From the NCBI RefSeq assembly GCF_043290135.1, contig NC_134701.1:199726601-199790600 (forward strand): 64,000 nucleotides of DNA, in the 5' to 3' direction. This DNA comes from Rhipicephalus microplus. Lineage: Eukaryota; Arthropoda; Arachnida; Ixodida; Ixodidae. The translations under genes were made by a program, and so were the position numbers. Below the pieces are notes generated by a model. That model was not told the DNA's origin. It did no database searches and worked only from the letters and a program-made list of their open reading frames with translations. Of this stretch, positions 20,905-29,639 are shown piece after piece. Within the stretch, counting starts at the first letter, position 1; every line of letters starts with the position of its first letter.

Positions 20905-21575
20905 CAAGAGTGTGCAACCTGCAATGTTAGACTAACCTTCGTCCTTTAGATCTTTTGAAACTGATAACAGCGTCGGCATATGACTTTCAAAAATGCATGA
21001 AAAAGTGCACGTGAATTTGGGAATTGATTCAATTACGTACATGTCGGTCCACTGTTAGAGGGAACACGCGAGCGCGTGGCCTGCGCTCTGCGGCGGCTGC
21101 CTACAGCATCACCAGCCGACAGCTAAGAAAAAACATGTTCGCTTTCGGCGTCATCTATTGCCAGCCAAGATAACGATTCATGGCCGGTCGACAAGGTCTG
21201 CTAGATTACACTCCCTCACCGCTCACACAACTAGCGATGTTGGGCGTTGCCTGCAATTTGTGCCGTGCACGTGCACCACGTCCGATTAGTTGGCAGCAGC
21301 CTGCGCACTGTATACCCATCATCCTTTGTGCGAGCGGAGAGTGAGTGTAATCTAGCAGCGTTTGCCTACTGGACATTACTCGTTATCGTGTTTGACAATA
21401 GATGACGCTGAAAGTGAACGTGTTTTCTTCAACTGTCGGTGATGATGCTGTATGCAGCCGCCGCAGAGTGCATGCAGGCCACGTGCTCCCGTGTTCCCTC
21501 TAACAGTGGATCGACCTGTACAGTGGCTACGAGTTGAAAAAGAGCCATGTAATTTCAACTAGGGGCTCAGAGTTT
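20905..21575 (+). repeat. Dispersed repeat copy split by a fold-back MITE
   Basis: GTGTGCAACCTGCAATGTTAG, TTTAGATCTTT, CTGATAACAGC and AATTACGTA match the arms at 10787-11225. The copy continues after the MITE with CAGTGGCTACGAG and GAGCCATGTAATTTCAACT, as it does without interruption at 10.9 kb. This gives an in-window empty-site comparison. Confidence 0.75.
21040..21518. mobile_element. Fold-back MITE, Tc1/mariner-like ends, TA target
   Basis: Long inverted repeats of more than 200 bp: left CATGTCGGTCCACTGTTAGA, right end the reverse complement of CAGGTCGATCCACTGTTAGA. Arms continue to match through GCGGCGGCTGC, CAGCATCA, CGTCATCTATTG and GCTAGATTACACTC. The element is flanked by TA at 21038-21039 and 21519-21520. 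No coding region. Confidence 0.8.
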
Positions 21576-21599
21576 TCGATGAAGCGTATACACTGAAAC

Positions 21600-21758
21600 G
21601 AGTTCCTTTACCGTTCACAATGTCGCACAATGTGCTCATCCCAAAAAGTGACGACCTCGTAAAACTTACGTCTCCCGCATCTTATCGTCCAATTAGTCTC
21701 ACCAACGTGGACTATAAGATTTTTATGAAGATATTAGTGAAAGTGCTCCAAGGGGTTA
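21600..21758 (+). pseudogene. LINE-3 RT fragment, left of the Tigger insertion
   Basis: Reads HNVLIPKSDD, YRPISLTNVDYKIFMKILVK and VLQGV, the same RT block as LINE-2 at 17.0-17.1 kb. It breaks at the TA target of the Tigger/pogo element and continues in the same frame at 24849. Confidence 0.8.
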
Positions 21759-21967
21759 AGTGCAGTCCACTTATAACGATATCGAGAAAACCTAAAAATA
21801 TTGTCGTTATAACCGGTGATCGTTATATCTGGACTGCCGCCAAAAAATCGTCGCCGGACGTACCTTTCGTAGCTCCAGGCTTCATTTCGCTATTTTCCCC
21901 AATTAATAAATATTGTAGATAGTAGGATGTCAAAAACAAGACTTTATTTCTTACTCCGAAGAACGCA

Positions 21968-23572
21968 TCACGGGTTCGGCACGCCGAAGTAGTCCGAAAT
22001 CTGCAGTTGCTTCCGCGGAAGCTTCAGCTTCACAACCGCGGTGCGCATAGCTTCCAGCTGCTGCGAAAACTCTGGCGGCATTCCTTTGATGTGCATAAAG
22101 TCAATCAGGGAGTCGATAGACATCAGTGCACCTTGCGTCGTCATCGACGGGGTCGTAGAGGCGCTGTCAACCTCCTCATCACTACTGTCGCTGCCGTCGC
22201 ACAACGCCGCCGCCTGTCGCGACAACACATCCGCGACGATTGCCTCGTCGGTGAGTTCATCGCAGAACGAAGCAGCACTGTCTGCCGTCAGGAAGTCCTC
22301 AACCGACGCGACAAACCCGCTATCTGCATAAACAGTAGCGACGTGCTCCCAGAGCTCCGTCAGATCCGCAGTTTCCGTGCCGGTCTCGCTGTCGCTATCG
22401 CTAGACGAGGGAGGCTGGTCCTGGCGCACAAAGCCTGACTTCCTGAAGCAGTTCTGAATGGTAGTCTGCCTCACCTCGTACCACGCGCCGTAAACGAAGC
22501 GCACGGCCTTTAGAAGGCTAATCTTCAGATCAGGGGCATCAGAGGGCCCGCCTGCATTGCCCGACGTACCGGGAGCCGAGCGGTCAATCGTTAACACGAG
22601 CCACTCGAGCTTGCGTCGCCGGTACAACGCTTTAAAGTTAGCAATCACGCCGGCGTCTAGCGGTTGCAAGCCTGCCGTCGTATTCGGCGGCAGGAACATC
22701 AATTCAATTGATGTCAGCTTCGGGCTCACGTTGTGTGCGCTACAGTTATCAAGCAGCAACACCACCTTCCGCCCCTGACTTTCGATGACACTGTCCATCT
22801 CGAGCAGCCACTTCTCGAACAAGACACGGGTCATCCAGGCCTTCTTGTTGCTCCTATAGCGGACCGGGATGTGCTGATTCCTGAAGCACACAGGCTTCTT
22901 GGATCGCCCGATCACGAAGGGCTTGAGCCGATGGCTCCCGTCCATATTCACGCAAAGTAATACGGTTACCCTAACCTTGGAGTGCTTACCGCCGGGACAC
23001 GGATCGCCCTTCAAAGCATGCGTCTTCGATGGTGTCATTTGAAAGAAAAGGGCAGTCTCATCACAGTTGTAAATTTCTCTGGCTGAGAAGCGCTCCATCA
23101 ATACGGGCAGGTTGGTCTGGAGCCACTGCTGCTTCGCCTCTGAATCGAGAGAGGCCGCTTCTCCCACCACGTTCTTGTACACAATGCCGTGCCGCTCTTT
23201 AAATCTTTGTATCCAGCCGCCGCCGGGTTCGAAATTCGGCCGACCAAGCAGAAAGGCCAAGTTTTTCACCTTTGTGGCAAGTATTGGCCCACTAATCGGC
23301 ACATTCTGGGCACGGATCGACAAGAACCACTGGTAGAGTGCCTCTTCGACGTCTGCATACAAGAACTCCCGAACTCTCTTCCGCTCGTCGGCATGGCCAC
23401 TGGTTCCAGCCTTCAAAAGCGCGGTGATTCCGGCTTTGAGGATGGTCGAGATCGTCGACTGAGCGAGCTCGTATTTTTTTACGAGGGCGCTCACTTTAAA
23501 ACCGCGTCGCGAATCCTGCAAAATATTCGACTTTGTCTCAAGCGACACGGCCTTTCGCTTCGTCGGCGCCAT
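21968..23572 (-). CDS. Tigger/pogo-family DDE transposase
   Basis: Cuts and pastes the element by binding its ends and catalysing strand transfer in the nucleus. I start it at MAPTKRK (23572), where the helix-turn-helix fold begins, giving 534 residues. The frame is open upstream to 23854, but those 94 residues are low-complexity. Domains in order: CENP-B/psq-type N-terminal HTH (~1-55, with STISTIL), second Tc5-type HTH (~70-140, including GWIQRFKERHGI), then a DDE_1 domain with the catalytic aspartates in NCDETALFF, VVLLLDNCSAHN and LQPLDAGVI. The C-terminal acidic Ser/Asp tail is typical of Tigger proteins. No stop or frameshift, so it may still be functional. Confidence 0.9.
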   Translation of the reverse strand: MAPTKRKAVSLETKSNILQDSRRGFKVSALVKKYELAQSTISTILKAGITALLKAGTSGHADERKRVREFLYADVEEALYQWFLSIRAQNVPISGPILATKVKNLAFLLGRPNFEPGGGWIQRFKERHGIVYKNVVGEAASLDSEAKQQWLQTNLPVLMERFSAREIYNCDETALFFQMTPSKTHALKGDPCPGGKHSKVRVTVLLCVNMDGSHRLKPFVIGRSKKPVCFRNQHIPVRYRSNKKAWMTRVLFEKWLLEMDSVIESQGRKVVLLLDNCSAHNVSPKLTSIELMFLPPNTTAGLQPLDAGVIANFKALYRRRKLEWLVLTIDRSAPGTSGNAGGPSDAPDLKISLLKAVRFVYGAWYEVRQTTIQNCFRKSGFVRQDQPPSSSDSDSETGTETADLTELWEHVATVYADSGFVASVEDFLTADSAASFCDELTDEAIVADVLSRQAAALCDGSDSSDEEVDSASTTPSMTTQGALMSIDSLIDFMHIKGMPPEFSQQLEAMRTAVVKLKLPRKQLQISDYFGVPNP

Positions 23573-23849
23573 AGAGGGTTGTCTCTGCTCCGCTCTAGAC
23601 GTTGCTCGCGCGATCGCTGAGGAAGAGAGACTGACCGACGGCGGGGTGGGAGCAGTGGGAGGAAGAAAGCACAGCCAGAGGTACACAGCCGGAATGCCAA
23701 CGAGGCCCCGCCCCGATGCCGCCGCAGCGCTTTGCTTTTCGCATTTTTTAGATGCGGAGCATCTTATACTCGCGCCTTGTAGTGCGCCGTCCGCACCGCT
23801 TCTCGAACATTCGACAGCTGACGCGCGCGCATGCGCCGTCGCGCCGTCG

Positions 23850-23950
23850 CCCACTCTTCCACCATCTGTGCATCCCTTCCTCCTCTACACACCGCGCGTG
23901 CTTCACTCCTCCACCATCTGTGCACCCTTCCTCCTCTACACACCGCGTTC
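23850..23950. repeat. 52-bp tandem duplication in Tigger 5' region
   Basis: CCACCATCTGTGCA starts at 23859 and again at 23911, each followed by CTTCCTCCTCTACACACCGC. Confidence 0.75.
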
Positions 23951-24220
23951 GACATCTACAATTCTCCTGATTCTCCAGTGGACGCGCATGTGGCGTCGCG
24001 CTTCGAGAACATTCAACAGCTGACAGTGCATGCGCCGTCGAGCTGTATGTATACTCAAGGTCGGCGCTCGCTCGCTCAGTTGCCGCTCGTCGGTTGGTTT
24101 GTACGGCGCGTCGACGTCCAAGGTCGCGGTGAAATGAATTCCAACGAATCCACAAACACAATGATCGACGTCCCTTCGACCAGCGCCGCCCTTTCGCATA
24201 CGTGTGTACGTGTTCACTCA

Positions 24221-24361
24221 TTTAACACCCCCTCCTACAACCACGTTAACCAATTTAGCCATCGACCCAAGTAAGTCGCAATTTAACACCCCATTTCACA
24301 ACCACGTTAACCAATTTAGCCATCGACCCAAGTAAGTCGCACTTAACACCCCGTTAACCAA
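24221..24361. repeat. 61-bp tandem repeat in Tigger 5' region
   Basis: TTTAACACCCC starts at 24221, 24282 and (shortened) 24343. Each full unit includes CCACGTTAACCAATTTAGCC and CGACCCAAGTAAGTCGCA. About 2.3 copies. Confidence 0.85.
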
Positions 24362-24848
24362 TTATATGGTCCGCATCCTCCTCAGTGTTCCCCCGAGGGA
24401 AGCTGCGGGCAATTTTTTTTTTTAATTCTCTCAGCCTCTCCGCGGTCGACGCGCGGCGAGGCGCAAAACGTGACACAGCTGGCGCCATCTGTAGCGCGTC
24501 GCGCCAACTCGCGATGCTCTCCTCGGCTTTTTGAACGGCCGGGACGCGCTGCCGGCGCTGTGCTGCAGTGGCGGCAGATACGTACTCGCCTACGCTAACT
24601 TTTCGTCTTGTCTCGGCATAGTTCGTTTCAGAGGAACTTATCAATCTAAATGTTACGATTATTCTGAATGAAACATGCCGTCCACGGCAAACTTTTCATC
24701 GTTGTATCCGATATGCGGTGGATAACATATCGTTATATATGGGTTTTTTTTCCCCCATAGCCCCAATGCATAAAATGAGACTGTTAAGTCGACCCATCGT
24801 TATAACCGATATATCGTTATATGTGGTATCGTTATAAGTGGACTGCAC

Positions 24849-25560
24849 TATAACCACATTGGTTGGTTCATATCACACATATGGCATCAAAGGTTGCAGC
24901 ATCGCTACAAATGTACACGTTGCGCGAAGTGTTCTCGAATGCTGTGACGCGCTGGGTGAGCATGCGGCGATGATACAGTTTGAGCTAATTAGAATATGCT
25001 AATGTTGAGCATGCCATTCTTGAAGGCGTTAGGATGGCTTATAGGAACTGCGCAGCGTGCATTATAGTTAATGGCGAGCAAACTGAAACACTACTCGTGC
25101 CTTCATCAGTGAGCAAGGATGCCCTTTGTCACCCTTGTTGTTTGCAATTTACCTCAAGCCAGTCTGTCTGCCCATCACTCATAGCGAACTTATTTCTGGC
25201 TTTAAGCTATAGGCAGGACATGTAAAAATACTGGCCTACGCAGACGAGATCACCGTCTTCTGCTCAGACAGAGTATTAGACATGCCAGGACCATTGTTGA
25301 AAGGTTCTGTGACTGCATTGGTGTGCAGGTCAACTGGGATACAAGGTATGTTTTTTGGCATGACGACGGGGATGCAACGCTGGAGCACTTATCGCGTTTA
25401 AGCTGGTCGACACTTTCAATGCGATAACTCGGCGTAACACTCGATAGTTACCGCGAAATTGATGCGTAGAGGTCGGAGCAGGTATGATGTGCAAAGGAAA
25501 AAAACAGCAACGTGGCAAGGTGACTGTCTGCAATTTTTCTCATAAAAAAAGTTCTGGTAA
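24849..25560 (+). pseudogene. LINE-3 RT fragment, right of the Tigger insertion
   Basis: Continues in frame from VLQGV as ITTLVGSYHTYGIKG, then VARSVLECCDALGEHAAMI, ILEGVRMAYRNCAACIIVNG and a YADEITVFCSD-like catalytic box after a frame change near 25220 (YADE where YADD is usual). Stops from about 24990 onward show decay. Same family as LINE-2. Confidence 0.78.
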
Positions 25561-25737
25561 GTGATGAATGCGTTGTGTGCCTCACGACTGAATATTAAGA
25601 GAATTCATCGGGTCTTTGCGGTTTTACAGTGAAAGCTGTTATTAGATCTCAACTCGGGTCACGCATAGTTGTCCGCCACCGCCGCTAATGTCCGTAACCA
25701 TTTCGCGCCAAATTAGAAAAAAAATCTAGTAACAATG

Positions 25738-25806
25738 ACGCAGCAGAGTTCGAACCCGGGCTCGCTGGGTGTCAGCGCAATATTTTACCGCTGAACCACA
25801 CCGGTG
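25738..25806 (-). repeat. tRNA-like SINE head (Ala/Gly-type)
   Basis: On the minus strand: GCACCGGTGTGGTTCAGCGG with A box, B box GGGTTCGAACTC about 30 bp later. The acceptor stem does not pair well, so it is taken as a SINE or tRNA pseudogene. Confidence 0.6.
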
Positions 25807-26720
25807 CTATCGTGTTGCTTGCTATCGATTATATCAAACAACAACCGGCTACTCAATGGGCAGTATCCTGTGACTCCAAGGCGGCTCTACAATGTCTTTC
25901 GTCGGCACTTCGTCGCGAGTCGTACGAACAACTGTATGGGAGATCAGAGAAATGCTGCACTATGCGACCGAACAAGGACACAATGTTGTGTTCCAGTGAA
26001 TACCAAGTCATTACGGTATCTCCGGCAATGACCTCGCCGATGAAGCAGCCAGAAATGCACACGTACAAACAAACCCTGTGTCCGTACCTTTATCTAGGAT
26101 TGACTCTGCTAGACACCTAAGTAAGCTGGCGCAGGACATGACACTCCAGAAGTGGCAGTCATGACAGTTTGCACATCATCGACTATATTCTTTCAACCCA
26201 TCTCTACGACTGCGGCTACCCTCTGGTCTTTCTAGGTAAGAAGGCAGAGTGTTGTGCCATCTGCGTCTGGGCGTAGCCTTCACCAATGCCTACTCATTTA
26301 AGATTGGGATGGCCGACAGCGCGGAGTACAATGACTGCGCCGTTGATGAGAGTATTGAACACATCTTATGTAAATGCCCGACATACACAAACGAGAGGCT
26401 TCACCTGCGCAGTTTTTTAAACCAACTGGACAAAAGTGATTTCACTGTCGAGAAAGTATTGGGATTATGGAACTGTCCATCCAACTTCCGAAAGGCAACA
26501 AAAGCACTGTTGCATTTTCTCAAAGACACCGGCCTGTTTCATCGTTTGTGATGGTGAAACTGTTACGTGTCGGTCCAGGCAGTGACCTGTTTTCTCCTCC
26601 TCTATAACTTTCCATCCCCCTCTTCACTTCCCTAGTGCAGGGTAGCCTACCAGGGCTCGGTCCTCGTTGGCCTCCCTGCCTTTCTCCTTCTGTTATCTCT
26701 CTCTCTCTCTCTCTCCCCGG
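25807..26720 (+). pseudogene. LINE RNase H and C-terminal zinc-finger remnant with 3' UTR
   Basis: Frames at 25807-26120 read an RNase H domain (AVSCDSKAALQCLSSALRR, then IPSHYG-like and NDLADEAAR-like motifs after a frame change). 26249-26551 is a clean 100-residue stretch ending in the Cys/His finger IEHILCKCPTYTNERLHLR and KALLHFLKDTGL. A GC-to-CT-rich 3' UTR with GCAGGGTAGCC and a (CT)n run closes at about 26720. This is the 3' end of an arthropod LINE with RNase H, distinct from LINE-2. Confidence 0.75.
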
Positions 26721-26739
26721 TGCTTGGGACTTGTTGGCA

Positions 26740-27215
26740 AACGTGCCTTAGGCAGGTTTGATGTCGGGAAAGCAATCGCGTTAATGCGACCTATAAAGCG
26801 TTTCAAAATAGTGAAAGAACAACCAGTCGTCGCACAATGCGAATAGCGTAACGAATGGGTCCTCCAATGCTCTAACCCATCACAAAAGCTTCTCCTTGTT
26901 CCCCTATTAACTATGGCGCATACCCACTTCAGCCATAATCCCTCATCGTCGTCAGCCATTGCATGAACCATTGGCACAAAATTCTTTGCAAGTGTTTAGC
27001 GGATACCACGCTTCTCGGAACAATCACGAAATAAAGCTTGGTGAATGCTGGCCTACTAACCAGAAATTATTATTAATAATGCCGTAGTGCATGGATACCC
27101 AGCAAGTGAGCTTGCAGCAGTTACCCAATGAGTATTTAGAAAAGGCTATCAAAGTTAGCTCTTCTAGCTTTCGCTGTGACTGTGCTGCGCCTTCCACGCA
27201 GGCCTGGCGGTTTTT
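26740..27215 (-). repeat. Dispersed non-coding family, copy B
   Basis: On the minus strand, GGTTGTTCTTTCACTATTTT, CGCATTGTGCGACGAC and GGCTGACGACGATGAGG align with plus-strand 50195-50452. The right part (CTATCAAAGTTAGCTC, TTTCGCTGTGACTGTGCTG) matches 49940-49985 inverted. 27216-27480 continues with an A/T run and a piece ending AAGGTGCTTCGCCCCTAAA. 27481-27799 shows only AT-rich sequence. Confidence 0.7.
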
Positions 27216-27799
27216 TTTTTTTTATTCATGGAAGAAAGCGAATGTGTGGTTTAGAACGCGCTTATTCTTCACCGTCATCAGCCACAACACAAAGTGCACA
27301 AGCCTTACAGATATGTAGCAGGTACCTCGCTCATCAGCAGAATGAAGAATGGCGTAGTCGCATATATAGTCGGTGCTTAATAGTTAGTGGGTGTACAGAG
27401 GGCACCGTGCATGTGCTGTGCCGTTCGGACATACGGACAGACAACGGACATGCTAGGTCATAAGGTGCTTCGCCCCTAAAATTCTCGGTCTGTAGTCGTC
27501 AATACACCCACCCAACATGAGGAAGGTCTCAGTTTAAAACCCTGTCAGGAAAAAGAGATTTATTCTCAATTTGCCCTGTTCTTAACCATTCAAGAGAGCC
27601 ACAACCATCTAGAATTTTATTTTTAAATTTATGAATCTCATTGCAAAATAATCCCATTGAAAAATTTATTACAAGTTATCTAATACAATTAATTCACTGC
27701 GGCTGCAATTCTTATTTTTATCAGTTCCCGTAAATCTGGTGTAATTGTAATAAATTTTATTGCAGATGTATTTCCTAACAAAAAAAGAAAGGCAAGCCT

Positions 27800-28535
27800 T
27801 GTGGTGTACACGTATCCCGAAGGAGTACGGCCACCAGCGTGGGTCCGGTCTTAGCGAGCCGCAGGGCACGCGTTAACCGTCGCCGTGGCGGGAAACACGA
27901 TACTGCTCAAGTCGCAACACTTTATTGTGGCAACACCAAACGCAGTACAGCCCGTTGCAAATAGGCGCGGCGGGAAAGCAAGTAGGCTTATCCACGCCAC
28001 GGGCACAAAGTACTACACAGGGGTGCCACGAGCACGTCTCCGCGGTAAAGGTGATCCACGGAGACACCGGAGCAAAGGCCCGGTTGCTCGAGCGAGGGCA
28101 AAGGCGCTCGCGTTGGCTTCGAAGGGAGACGGGTCGGCGTAGCGAGGCCACGCACTAGGACACCGTACCGCCCTTCGGCCGTGCGTACGCAGCGGGGCAA
28201 ACAGCGGGTGAGCGTTCGCCTTGGGCGCGAGGCGCCGTCAGCGAAGTCCGACGATCCCCCGACTGACGGGAGTCGACGGACGAAAAGATAGCGTGGCTCA
28301 CCGTTTGCTGTCCCGGAGAGTATCTGACCGCTCCCGACGCAGCGCGCGAAAACCTCTCGCGAGTCCCCGCGCGCGGCGCCACAGTCAACATCCGCTACCG
28401 GGTGAGGGAGTTATACGTCACTCCGCCCTTCCCAGCGCGGCAGACAGCAAGGGGGGCAGACATGTCGGGACATGAGAACGGCAGAAAAGGCGGGAAAGCC
28501 CGCTTAAAGGCAGCGGGCCAGCCTCAATTCCCACA
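27800..28535 (-). repeat. 3' LTR of gypsy-2
   Basis: 736 bp, plus-strand ends TGTGGTGTACACG and CAATTCCCACA. A minus-strand AATAAA polyadenylation signal lies at 27921-27926. It differs from the 5' LTR at three sites (near 27961, 28341 and 28437). Confidence 0.97.
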
Positions 28536-28547
28536 TCCCCCTCTCCT
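28536..28547 (-). promoter_or_regulatory. Polypurine tract of gypsy-2
   Basis: The minus strand reads AGGAGAGGGGGA immediately before the 3' LTR, the expected primer for plus-strand DNA synthesis. Confidence 0.9.
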
Positions 28548-29639
28548 AAATTTGCCCTTTACCGGTCTGCAAAAGGCTGCCGGGCGTCACCCATGCAGTT
28601 AAAATGACACTGCTATGAGCGACAGCTAACCTCAGTCCAGCCCTGCTACTGCTGCTAAAAAAATGATTACAAAGGAGAAACATAAACATAAATAACAAAA
28701 TAGACACATAACACTATAAAACAGTTGCGAAAGGGAGCACAGAAAAGTGGGATTAGTGTTCGTGGTGCTGAAGCGGGAATAGCGTCCACTGCGCGGAGGG
28801 GCGGAAAAGGGCGTGACAGTGTCCGCTCTGTGCGATGCCCGAGTGCGAGGTCAGAGGTACCGGAAGGGGGGGGGGGGCTCACTGATGGCTCGTTGCTGGT
28901 CTTGTTAAGCAGCGAGTCCGACGAACGCTGCCTCGGCTGTGCTTCGGAGGCCCCGCATTTCTGGCTCGATGATGAAGTTGGAACGTTGCGCGAAGCCGGG
29001 CCTCTCCAGTGCTCAGGGAGGCCGACCCAAAATTGGCTGCGAATGGCGTTGGCCGGCAGCATATAGCTGCTTTCAGCTGGCCTCGCGCAGGAGCCATGGT
29101 GGTAAAGTCAGCGGGGCTTCTTCGACGACGGCCGAGAGCAGAGCACAGCCAGATGGTCTGACGTCAGTGGGTCAATGCCCCCCCAGCACCTCCAGTGTCC
29201 GCATCGATGGGGGGAAGCCATGACGCACTCTTCGCGGGCTCGCACTGAAGCGTCACGCACTTACACACGCACACACACCGCCGACGGCTGCGGGAGCGTA
29301 GGCGCAAAGCGTCCTTCGTCTCTCTCCCCCGGCAAGCTCCGACACTCAAGGTCACACACAGCTCCCTTCGCGGTAGACGAAACGAACACGAAAAAAAAAA
29401 GTAAACACAGAGCATACTGACACTAAACATCTGGCAAAAAAACAAATACAAATAACACTTAATATTAGACAAAAGAAACATAAAATACACATGAACACTT
29501 AAAAAAAAAAACACTGGCAGCAGACAGGGCGGGGTTAACTTCTTTACGAGAAAAGGCCGTAAAGAAGCCAACCTATACTGAGGCTAGACAGTAAACCGAG
29601 GGCCTTCGGTTGCGGAGAAGTCCGCCGTCCGGCGCGAAA
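28548..29639 (-). other. Non-coding stretch between pol and the 3' LTR of gypsy-2
   Basis: About 1.1 kb with only short open frames on either strand and no envelope-type features such as a signal peptide or transmembrane anchor. Contains A-rich runs near 29390 and 29500. Function unknown; it could hold packaging or regulatory sequences. Confidence 0.6.

Larger units (their letters stand above)
21759..24848 (-). mobile_element. Tigger/pogo-type DNA transposon, near complete
   Basis: Terminal inverted repeats contain CAGTCCACTTATAACGAT at 21763-21780 and its exact reverse complement at 24828-24845. Flanking TA lies at 21757-21758 and 24849-24850. Sub-terminal GTTATA-rich motifs repeat near both ends. 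Inside is one intact transposase gene on the minus strand and a 1.2-kb non-coding 5' region with short tandem repeats. Removing the element restores a continuous LINE reading frame. Confidence 0.9.

Noticed and set aside
23573..23854. Longer 628-residue start for the Tigger transposase
   Set aside because: The 94 extra residues are low-complexity, and the fold begins at the internal Met.
24221..24361. CRISPR-like direct repeats
   Set aside because: Contiguous tandem units without unique spacers, in eukaryotic DNA inside a transposon.
27873..28475. Frames within the LTR, repeated at 35378-35980
   Set aside because: Identical because the LTRs are identical; GC-rich LTR sequence without a coding signature.
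28667..29066. Possible env gene between gypsy-2 pol and its 3' LTR
   Set aside because: Frames are short and lack signal peptide, cleavage site and membrane anchor.
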